Made by a program: the position numbers and the translations under genes. Source: Candidatus Neomarinimicrobiota bacterium (lineage in GTDB: Bacteria > Fidelibacterota > UBA8477 > JABMPR01). Taken from it: a stretch of DNA of 35,200 nt. Position 1 is the first letter of the stretch. Each line of letters starts with the position of its first letter. The notes under the pieces were generated by a model. That model ran no database searches. It worked only from the letters and a program-made list of their open reading frames with translations, and was not told the DNA's origin. Location: assembly GCA_034716895.1 (NCBI GenBank), contig JAYEKW010000135.1:1-35200 (forward strand), written 5' to 3'. Positions 25,055-32,459 of this stretch are shown here, one piece after another.

Positions 25055-25146
25055 TGATTTTGATGAATAGTTGGTCTTGACATACATGGCTTCGCATTTA
25101 TCTTCTTCAGGATTTTTAAAACAAATTGAACGCCAAGGGAGAGAAA

Positions 25147-25476
25147 ATGGCTGATAATGTAAAAGAACTTACTGACGGAAACTTCGACGCGGAAGTAATT
25201 AATTCTGATTTACCCGTTCTGGTGGATTTTTGGGCAGTCTGGTGCATGCCCTGTAAAATGGTGGCTCCAGTGGTTGCTGAGATCGCCAAAGACTATAAGG
25301 GAAAACTCAAAGTGGGTAAACTTGATGTCGATGGCAATCCTGGCGTCGCGCAAAAATATGGGATTCGCAGCATTCCCAGCTTGTTGATATTTAAGAATGG
25401 TGAAGTTGCTCAGATGCTGGTTGGTGCCGTACCAAAACCGCAGATAACCGCCAAGGTGGATGCCGTTATCGGTTGA
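25147..25476 (+). CDS. trxA: Thioredoxin with WCMPC active site
   Basis: A small 109-residue redox protein that reduces disulfides in cytoplasmic proteins. The start at 25147 is chosen because AGGGAGAG lies immediately upstream and it gives the normal thioredoxin length. The fold is complete: [31 protein letters not shown], the [29 protein letters not shown] segment with cis-Pro (IPS), and [10 protein letters not shown]. The active site is C33-M34-P35-C36, Met replacing the usual Gly. A terminator and then the second MITE-like copy follow. Confidence 0.93.
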   Translation: MADNVKELTDGNFDAEVINSDLPVLVDFWAVWCMPCKMVAPVVAEIAKDYKGKLKVGKLDVDGNPGVAQKYGIRSIPSLLIFKNGEVAQMLVGAVPKPQITAKVDAVIG

Positions 25477-25502
25477 TTTCCCGCTCCATAGATGTTTTAA
25501 AA

Positions 25503-25526
25503 AGGACCGTCCTGAGTGGCGGTCCT
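25503..25526 (+). terminator. Rho-independent terminator of trxA
   Basis: AGGACCG and CGGTCCT form a perfect 7-bp stem around a 10-base loop, followed by CTTTATTTT, 26 nt after the stop codon. Confidence 0.85.
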
Positions 25527-25548
25527 CTTTATTTTAGCGGCGGTGATA

Positions 25549-25762
25549 TTAAGCTGGCCTGAGATAGCCGGTTGCATCAGGAGTCATCACCTCGCAGCAG
25601 TGTAAGTTCTTTTGCCATGAAGACATCCATCTTCGCTCGAAGAGCTACGCCGGAGAAGCAAAGGCTCAAAGAGCCATTCAGGGAATTTATAGAACATAGT
25701 GCCTTAGTGACTTTGTGGCTATACATGTAAAATATACTTACGGATAACACGGGCCGGTTTAA
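25549..25762 (+). mobile_element. MITE-like element, copy 2 (214 bp, with 33-bp internal insert)
   Basis: Same terminal repeats (TTAAGCTGGCC ... GGCCGGTTTAA) and TA flanks (25547-25548 and 25763-25764) as copy 1, and nearly identical along its whole length. The one large difference is a 33-bp insert at 25626-25658 within the left arm of the central palindrome; the length difference of the copies is exactly 33. It lies 22 nt after the trxA terminator, and its right end is about 60 bp from the TPP riboswitch. Confidence 0.75.
25626..25658. repeat. 33-bp insert in MITE-like copy 2
   Basis: Absent from copy 1 at the equivalent site (between 18867 and 18868). It contains CTTCG-CT-CGAAG, a small perfect palindrome, and is more GC-rich than the host element. 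No clear target duplication is seen. It resembles a short dispersed palindromic repeat that moved into the element. Confidence 0.6.
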
Positions 25763-25773
25763 TAAAATAAACA

Positions 25774-25823
25774 CGGCACATTATCTCATCACAAAACAGA
25801 TATTTCTCTCTTATATTGTGCCG
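25774..25823. repeat. Inverted repeat just upstream of the TPP riboswitch
   Basis: CGGCACATTAT and ATATTGTGCCG are 11-bp arms with one mismatch, separated by 28 bp. The right arm abuts the riboswitch aptamer. It may be a promoter-region operator or an alternative leader structure; nothing decides between them. Confidence 0.4.
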
Positions 25824-25909
25824 CTAACCGGGGTGCCTGCGATCATAAATGAGACCGGGCTGAGAACAAACCCTATGAACCTGATCTGGATCATGCCAGC
25901 GTAGGGAGA
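25824..25909 (+). ncRNA. Thiamin pyrophosphate (TPP) riboswitch, THI element
   Basis: The conserved THI-box pieces are present in order: GGGGTGCC (25830-25837), GGCTGAGA (about 25858-25865), CCCTATGAACCTGATCTGG and then ATCATGCCAGCGTAGGGA, ending at 25907. The match to the consensus is near perfect, with GATCAT where most have GATAAT. The terminal AGGGAG (25903-25908) is also the only Shine-Dalgarno candidate for the receptor ATG at 25915. TPP binding should therefore block translation initiation. No transcription terminator is visible after the aptamer. Confidence 0.95.
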
Positions 25910-25914
25910 CAAAC

Positions 25915-28230
25915 ATGCTTCGTAATTTTATTTTAACCCTTCTATCATTCACAATATTTAGCCAGGGATCATTTGCTGCAGACGCTCACATAAATGGCCG
26001 TGTTCTGGATCTGTATACTGGAACTGCAATTCCTGGTGTTGAAGTATTTTCTAAAAGTCAGGGTGTGGTCACAGATGTAAGTGGAGAATTCCGGTTGATT
26101 CTGGATCAGAATGATAAAATCACGGTCCGCTGTATGGGCTACGAAACACAGGTTTGGATGGCCGGAAATGCTCCTGACGAGATATTGCTTAAAACCAAGG
26201 TCCTTGCAGGACAAAGCATTCGTGTTACGGCAAACCGGGTTATCCCCGGGATCACTCCGGTGGCATACTCAGTATTGGATGCTGATGAGATCAAAGCTCG
26301 CTATTCAGTTGAAGATGTGCCCATGATCCTCAGTTCAGAAGCTGGAGTGCATGCTTATAGTGAATCCGGGAATGGTACTGGATATTCCTATGTTTCGATC
26401 CGTGGCTTTGATCAAAGTCGCATCTCCGTGATGCTGGATAACGTTCCCCTGAATGACAATGAAAGTCACCAGGTCTATTGGGTTGATCATGGTGATATCT
26501 TAAGCAATGCCGAAGATGTTGAGATTCAGCGTGGTGTTGGGAATAGTCTATATGGAGCCAGTGCATTTGGTGGATCGATCAATATCAATACTGCAATCCG
26601 GTCGGAGCAGGAAACACTTGATCTGCAAATATTGAAAGGCTCGTATAATACTGAAAAGGTCCGCGTGGAGTATCAGTCCGGAAAACGATTTGGTGATCCG
26701 CTTGGCATCACTGCACGATTTTCCGTGCTTAATTCAGATGGGTATCGGATCGACTCACGCTCGGAACAGCGATCACTGATGGTGGCTATGGAGCATCGAG
26801 CCCCAGGATTGACGAATCAGATCAGGGCTATTCTGGGGAAAGAATATAGCGTGCTTCAATGGGACGGTGTAAGCATTGACTATCTGCATGATTCAAATCT
26901 TCGTCGTCAGAAAATGTCCTGGACCGTTCCATTTACAGATGACTATTTTCAGCAGATATATTCATTGAATACTCATTTTTTGATAAATCAACACTCAAGT
27001 CTGCGTAATGTTGCCTATCTGGTGGTGGGGAAGGGCTATTACGAAGTCGAAAAATTCAATCAGGACTATTTTAGCTATAACCTGGATGTGAATGACTTTT
27101 ACCCAGACAGTACGGAGATGCTTTTAGAAACTTCTTTTCTGCGGCGTAAGTGGATCAATAATTATTATTATGGAATAGCTCCAGTATGGACATTCGAAGC
27201 AAAACAGTGGCGCACTGATATAGGCCTGGAGTTGCGACGCTATACAGGGGATCACTTTGGTGAATTACTTGATATAACGGATTCGACCTTGACCTCGTTA
27301 CTACCAGATCCTTATCAGTATTATGCTTATGAAGGTAATAAATATCTGGTGACCACATTTGGACATGCTCTGGTCCAGATGTCAACACGTGTGAGCGCAA
27401 CTCTTGATCTACGAGTGCAGTATATTGATTGGAATCTGGATCAACAACAGATCGGACATGCCTCCGGCGTCAATTTGAACGCAAGCTGGCAGTTCCTGGA
27501 TCCCCGGATCGGTCTGCGCTATGAATTATCGGAAAAACTGAGTGCTTTTGCCGGGATCGGGTCTGCCCATAAAGAACCTGCAGATGCACAGATCATTGAA
27601 GCTGATGATGTTTGGAGCATACCTGTCTCAGCACCTGCAGAGGGCGTGATCAATTCAGAACTGGGGCTTAACTGGTTCAGCGGACAGCATCAGTTTTCGC
27701 TGAATCTGTACCGAATCGCTTATCAAAATGAACTACTCAGTGATATCTATGATTTTCAGGATGGCAGCTTTGGAGTTAGATCGGCTGAAGTCACTCAACA
27801 TCAAGGAATTGAGTTTGATCTGAGAACGGTTCTCAACCGGTCACTCAAATTAAATGTAAACGGCAGTTTTGCACAGCATCGGTTCATTGCAGGTGAGTTG
27901 CAGGGGAATCGTCTGGCTAATGTTCCAGAGATCCTGGCCAATGGACAGATACGCTATGAGATCAAGGATCAATTCTTTTCAGCTCTGAACATGAAATATG
28001 TAGGTAAACAGTATATCGATCAGGAAAATAGTGAAGCGCTGTCCATCCCTGGTTATTTATTAACTGATTTATCCATTCACACTCGTCTGCTCAATGCTGG
28101 GCTACAGTTCAGGATCAACAATGTGTTTGATCAAAAATATGCTACCTACGGATATGCTTACTATGGTGGTTACTATTGGCCGGGGGCTACCCGTAACTAT
28201 TCAATAAGCTTGAGTTATCAATTCCATTGA
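25915..28230 (+). CDS. TonB-dependent outer-membrane receptor, TPP-riboswitch controlled (probable thiamin-related uptake)
   Basis: A 771-residue outer-membrane receptor. Residues 1-22 form a Sec signal peptide (ending FAADA). A carboxypeptidase-regulatory-like beta domain follows (about 25-95: INGRVLDLYTGTAIPGVEVFSKS...VTDVSGEF). The plug domain (about 110-220) has SYVSIRGFDQSRISVMLDNVPLND and EIQRGVGNSLYGASAFGGSINI, and a 22-strand-type barrel runs to the end, finishing YSISLSYQFH with an aromatic near-terminal residue. The riboswitch directly in its leader implies repression when TPP is plentiful, so the likely cargo is thiamin, its phosphates or a precursor. Substrate specificity is inferred from regulation only. 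Confidence 0.92.
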   Translation: MLRNFILTLLSFTIFSQGSFAADAHINGRVLDLYTGTAIPGVEVFSKSQGVVTDVSGEFRLILDQNDKITVRCMGYETQVWMAGNAPDEILLKTKVLAGQSIRVTANRVIPGITPVAYSVLDADEIKARYSVEDVPMILSSEAGVHAYSESGNGTGYSYVSIRGFDQSRISVMLDNVPLNDNESHQVYWVDHGDILSNAEDVEIQRGVGNSLYGASAFGGSININTAIRSEQETLDLQILKGSYNTEKVRVEYQSGKRFGDPLGITARFSVLNSDGYRIDSRSEQRSLMVAMEHRAPGLTNQIRAILGKEYSVLQWDGVSIDYLHDSNLRRQKMSWTVPFTDDYFQQIYSLNTHFLINQHSSLRNVAYLVVGKGYYEVEKFNQDYFSYNLDVNDFYPDSTEMLLETSFLRRKWINNYYYGIAPVWTFEAKQWRTDIGLELRRYTGDHFGELLDITDSTLTSLLPDPYQYYAYEGNKYLVTTFGHALVQMSTRVSATLDLRVQYIDWNLDQQQIGHASGVNLNASWQFLDPRIGLRYELSEKLSAFAGIGSAHKEPADAQIIEADDVWSIPVSAPAEGVINSELGLNWFSGQHQFSLNLYRIAYQNELLSDIYDFQDGSFGVRSAEVTQHQGIEFDLRTVLNRSLKLNVNGSFAQHRFIAGELQGNRLANVPEILANGQIRYEIKDQFFSALNMKYVGKQYIDQENSEALSIPGYLLTDLSIHTRLLNAGLQFRINNVFDQKYATYGYAYYGGYYWPGATRNYSISLSYQFH

Positions 28231-28389
28231 TTGTTCTGATTTTGTTAAACAGCAGGGTAGGTGAGCAACATAATTGATCGAAATAGCCGATATTTTGGTC
28301 GCTTAAAGATGAATAAAATCACCTAAAATATTTTTGGTATATATTTGCTTTCTAATGAGTAATATGTAACGCGTTAGAGAGGGAAGTTT

Positions 28390-29484
28390 ATGCGAAAAAT
28401 AGATTTGGTGGTTGGGGTTCGTCCGGATTTTATACGGGCAGCGGCTTTGAATAGCGCATTCTCCAGCTATGAAGATACAATAGATCTAAGAATCATACAC
28501 ACTGGCCAGCATTACGATCCGGAACTAAGTCAGGATCTATTGGAACAGTTGCATCTGGATCATATCAGCACGATATTGCCGTTTGAAGGTGGTGAGGAAG
28601 CCCGCCAGTTAGCGGTTTTGATGATAGCCTATGAAGATCAGATCAAGTTTGATCCACCTGACCTGCTCTTGGTCATCGGTAATTCGAATTCGGCTCTGGC
28701 AAGTGCTCTGGTTGCATCAAGACACGGTATTCCGATGGCCCATATTGATGCTGGTATCCGCGACTTCACTCCCGTTCACATTGAAGAACAGAATGATCTG
28801 CTTATCGATCGATTGGCTCAAATCCTTTTTACATCCAATGAAGAAAGCGTGATTAATCTGATTCGGGAAGGAATTGATAATAGTCAGATCATTGAGGTTG
28901 GGAACATTCGCGCCGATGCGGTCTTTATGAATCTGGGCTATGCCGAGGATAGTAATATTCTTGATCGAAGCGGACTGAGGGAGGGTGCCTACATCCTGAT
29001 GACCCTGCATCACAACCATACCTTACAGCAAACTGATTTTCTGGTTTCCTTATTTACGATGCTGGAGGAACTATCTGAGAGGCTTTTGATCCATGTGGTG
29101 CTTCACCCAAAAGCCATGAACCTGCTTGAGGACATCCCGGGACTAATACTCGAATTCACCGACAACCTTCAACTTGTGTCGTCCCGCAATTATCATGATA
29201 TGTTAAAGCTGCTAAAATATGCTGCACTGGTTCTCACGGATTCACAAGGACTGCAGGAAGAATCAACGGTACTTGGCATCCCATGTTTAACTATTGGGCA
29301 CCAAACCAACAGACCCATCACATTGGCCAGGGGTACAAATTCTTTAGTTGGGTTTGATATCGATGAGATCAGAACTAAGATATTAAGCATCATGGAGGGT
29401 GAGGTTATGGCAGCCCATCCTGTTAACGGTTGGGATGGAAAAGCTGGTCAAAGAATTGCAAAATTCATTTCAGATTTTAGCTAA
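28390..29484 (+). CDS. Divergent UDP-GlcNAc 2-epimerase-like (WecB family) protein
   Basis: A 364-residue GT-B-fold protein related to the non-hydrolysing UDP-N-acetylglucosamine 2-epimerases, starting after GAGAGGGAAG. Recognisable blocks are VGVRPDFIRAAAL (GTRPE-type loop), HTGQHYDPELS, MAHIDAGIR, EVGNIRADAV, LHHNHT and LTDSQGLQEESTVLGIPCL. Aligned by eye with E. coli WecB, D95 corresponds to N98, E117 to D120 and R135 to D136, while E131 (E132) and H213 (H207) are kept; the late TERPE is TNRPI. It stands alone, without polysaccharide genes. It may be catalytically altered or have another substrate. Confidence 0.8.
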   Translation: MRKIDLVVGVRPDFIRAAALNSAFSSYEDTIDLRIIHTGQHYDPELSQDLLEQLHLDHISTILPFEGGEEARQLAVLMIAYEDQIKFDPPDLLLVIGNSNSALASALVASRHGIPMAHIDAGIRDFTPVHIEEQNDLLIDRLAQILFTSNEESVINLIREGIDNSQIIEVGNIRADAVFMNLGYAEDSNILDRSGLREGAYILMTLHHNHTLQQTDFLVSLFTMLEELSERLLIHVVLHPKAMNLLEDIPGLILEFTDNLQLVSSRNYHDMLKLLKYAALVLTDSQGLQEESTVLGIPCLTIGHQTNRPITLARGTNSLVGFDIDEIRTKILSIMEGEVMAAHPVNGWDGKAGQRIAKFISDFS

Positions 29485-29589
29485 ATAGCCGATAGTCCAG
29501 AGGCTGATGGTAGCTAGTAAATACATGGGGTGTTCACATTAATCTAGCGTCATTTATATAAAGTATTACCGGGGTGATTGAACAGATCA

Positions 29590-32382
29590 ATGAATAAAAT
29601 TAGAGTCCTTATTGTAGAAGATGAACGTTTGGCAGCAGAAGATCTGTCTTTCAGATTGAAAAAACTGGATTTCAGTGTTATTGGTATTGTCTCAACAGGA
29701 AAAGATGCCATCAAACTCGCTGCAGAAGCCAACCCGGATATTATCCTGATGGACATTCAGCTACTGGGAAATATTGATGGGATCGAAGCTGCTCGCTTGA
29801 TCCATAAGCAAAAACCCATCCCCGTGATATTTGCCAGCGCTTATGGAGATGATGCTCACATCACCAAAGCTCTTAAATTGGCAAATCCATACGGATTCCT
29901 GCATAAGCCGGTAGATGACAAAGCAGCACTGACCATGATCAAGATCGCCATGTCCCGGTTTAACAAGGATCAGGTGATCCGCAGGATCAACCTTTTGCTT
30001 AAGCTCAAGGATAGACTTTATCGTAAACTCAGTGTTTCACAGACAGCTTCCGAGATCAGTACTCATGTCAGTAATACACTGGCATCCGCCAGCATGCTGG
30101 CTCAAACCTGGATGATGATCTGGGAAAAGACACCAGATTTCACGTTCCAAGACAGCAATGGATTACCTGATAAAGCATTCCAGAATTATCTGGATCTGAT
30201 TGACTATAACGAGCTGGGTGAACTGGACACTATTTTGCCAGATAAGGTTATGGCAGAACTAATCGACGGGCCAGCCTATCTTGTGCCTTTGAGATTAGAA
30301 TCAAAGACCATTGGTGTAATTGGGTTTTCTCCAATAGCGGATGTTGAATTGGATTCCAAAGAGTTGGCAATTGTAAGCGATATTTCGCAGCTTGTTACTC
30401 AAACCCTTCAGAATTCCTATTTGCTGAAAGAAAAGGAGAGTTCCCGTTATCATATTGCTGAATCTGAAGATCGCCTAAAAGCGATTGTTGAAAAATCGAC
30501 TACTGGAATATTTCTGGTCAATGACCAGTATCAGTTTGAATATATAAATGATCGACTTTGCCATTTGTTGGGTCGTGAGAAATCTGAATTAATTGGTTCC
30601 CCATTCATTGACTATTTGGGGTCTTCCCGTGAATTGGTCACGGAACGTTATATTGCCCGACAGGACGGTGAAGATGTACCCAGCGAATATGAAATAGATT
30701 TTATCAGACCAGATGGTGAGATCCGTAATGCGATCCTCACTGTGAATACCTTCAAAGATGCACTGGGAAGGGTTAATACAGCAGGGCATTTATTGGATAT
30801 CACCGATCAGAAGATGGCTAACCTTGAGTTATCAAAATTGAGCAAAGCAGTTGAACAAAGTCCAGTTATGACGGTGATTACTGATCCTGAGGGAACTATC
30901 GAATTTGTAAATGCAGAGTTCACAAAAGTAACCGGATATTCCCCCGAAGAGGCTATCGGGCAAAATCCACGCATTCTGAAATCAGGCCTCCATGACAAAG
31001 CGTTTTATGAAGACCTCTGGGCTACAATCACATCGGGCAAAACCTGGACTGGGGAAATAACCAATAAAAAGAAAAATGGGGAAATCAATTGGGAAAAGAT
31101 TTCAATTTCACCAATTCGTGATGCAGAAAAAAGGATCACGCATTATGTGGCAGTAAAAGAGGATATTTCTCAGTTTAAACGTGAGCAGGAAAAAGCACAA
31201 AAGAACCAGAAGCTAAGAGATATCCTGTATGGGATCACATCAGCCGCGATCAAGGCAAATGATGTTGCTACAGTATATGAGAACGTATACCAGCAAATAA
31301 GTCAGATAATAAGCACCAGCAACTTTTTGGTAGCGATGTTGAACAAAGAGGACAATCGTATCTATTTTCCTTTTGAACGAGACCACTTTGACACCGATAT
31401 GCCGATTAGCATCATATGTGACCCACAGACATCACTTACAGCGAAGACAATTATCTCAGGAAAAATGTTGCACGTTGAATCTGATGAGATCCGTCAACTT
31501 ATGCTTGATGGGAAGGTAAGACTGGCTGGTGATGTGCCTAGTGTTTGGCTGGGGATTCCACTCAAGGTTAAAGATGAGATCATCGGTGCTTTTGTTTTAC
31601 AGGAATATGATGGTATCACTCAATATGACATCGAAGATGTCCATTTGCTTAACCTGGCAGCCGGTCAGGTGGCACTCACTATTGACCGGGCACGTAAGGA
31701 TGATGCTCTCCGTGAGTTGGCAGTTGAACTAACCAATGCCAATGGCATGAAAGAATTGCTTCTGGATATCATTACCCATGATCTTAGGAATCCGGCAGGC
31801 GTTATCAGTGCCATTACTGAGATGCTTGAGGCAGAGGACAACAGTAACGAAATGTACGAGATCCTCAAGAGCAGTAGTGACAGCTTGATGAAGGTCATCG
31901 AAAACGCTACCGTTCTGTCAAAATTAAGCATTGGTGAAAGTATCGCGAAAGAAGACTTCGATCTTGTCCCATTCCTCTCAGAGATCGTGTCAGAGTTTAG
32001 CTCACAGTTGGCAACAGTTTCCATGAAATTAGAGATGTACTTGCCTGAAACGCTCATGATTTGCGCTAATCCGATTCTATCTGAGATCCCGAAGAACTAT
32101 ATCAGCAATGCCATCAAATACGCATCAGAAGGTCAGAAAATCGATCTCATTCTGGGGGAGGAAGAGGGTCGGGTAGTGCTCCGTGTAAATGATTACGGTA
32201 CCCTTATTCCTGAAGATAAAAGAGAAGCTGTGTTCCATCGTTCAGTACAATTAGCTAGAGGTGAAAAGAAGGGGCGCGGGCTTGGTCTGGCCATTGTACA
32301 GCGAATTGCAACTGCCCACGATGCTGATGTTGGAGTTGAACGATCGCCTACTGGCGGAAATAGCTTTTATCTAAAGCTCTAA
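29590..32382 (+). CDS. Hybrid response regulator / sensor histidine kinase (REC-GAF-PAS-PAS-GAF-HK)
   Basis: A 930-residue soluble signalling protein with no membrane segment. The start at ATG 29590 is preferred; a TTG at 29578 is too close to the GGGGTGA site. Domains by residue: receiver 1-120 with phospho-Asp D55 (ILMDIQ) and HKPV; a GAF-like region about 135-290; PAS 1 about 300-410; PAS 2 about 415-535; GAF about 545-700. The HisKA-type helix has H730 (THDLRNPAG), and the HATPase spans about 820-930. The N box (NYISNAIKYA) and the G2-like GRGLGLAIV are present, but the G1 box is DYGTLIP instead of DxGxGIP. No partner regulator is adjacent; signal unknown. Confidence 0.88.
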   Translation: MNKIRVLIVEDERLAAEDLSFRLKKLDFSVIGIVSTGKDAIKLAAEANPDIILMDIQLLGNIDGIEAARLIHKQKPIPVIFASAYGDDAHITKALKLANPYGFLHKPVDDKAALTMIKIAMSRFNKDQVIRRINLLLKLKDRLYRKLSVSQTASEISTHVSNTLASASMLAQTWMMIWEKTPDFTFQDSNGLPDKAFQNYLDLIDYNELGELDTILPDKVMAELIDGPAYLVPLRLESKTIGVIGFSPIADVELDSKELAIVSDISQLVTQTLQNSYLLKEKESSRYHIAESEDRLKAIVEKSTTGIFLVNDQYQFEYINDRLCHLLGREKSELIGSPFIDYLGSSRELVTERYIARQDGEDVPSEYEIDFIRPDGEIRNAILTVNTFKDALGRVNTAGHLLDITDQKMANLELSKLSKAVEQSPVMTVITDPEGTIEFVNAEFTKVTGYSPEEAIGQNPRILKSGLHDKAFYEDLWATITSGKTWTGEITNKKKNGEINWEKISISPIRDAEKRITHYVAVKEDISQFKREQEKAQKNQKLRDILYGITSAAIKANDVATVYENVYQQISQIISTSNFLVAMLNKEDNRIYFPFERDHFDTDMPISIICDPQTSLTAKTIISGKMLHVESDEIRQLMLDGKVRLAGDVPSVWLGIPLKVKDEIIGAFVLQEYDGITQYDIEDVHLLNLAAGQVALTIDRARKDDALRELAVELTNANGMKELLLDIITHDLRNPAGVISAITEMLEAEDNSNEMYEILKSSSDSLMKVIENATVLSKLSIGESIAKEDFDLVPFLSEIVSEFSSQLATVSMKLEMYLPETLMICANPILSEIPKNYISNAIKYASEGQKIDLILGEEEGRVVLRVNDYGTLIPEDKREAVFHRSVQLARGEKKGRGLGLAIVQRIATAHDADVGVERSPTGGNSFYLKL

Positions 32383-32416
32383 ATCCACTGATCCCGTTTC
32401 ATTTTTACGAATATCC

Positions 32417-32450
32417 AATTAGAAATTACTAATTAGAGATTACTAATTAG
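32417..32450. repeat. Short tandem repeat upstream of lepA
   Basis: AATTAG recurs at 32417, 32431 and 32445, exactly 14 bp apart, with the intervening bases (A/G-A-ATTACT-like) nearly the same. The run ends 9 bp before the lepA start and leaves no Shine-Dalgarno sequence there. Confidence 0.6.
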
Positions 32451-32459
32451 ATTCGATGC

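Noticed and set aside
18790-25765. The two complete repeats as ends of one composite transposon
   Set aside because: The genes between them (tyrS, smpB, tRNA-Pro, ABC pair, trxA) are ordinary core genes, and a third copy exists outside; no transposase is present.
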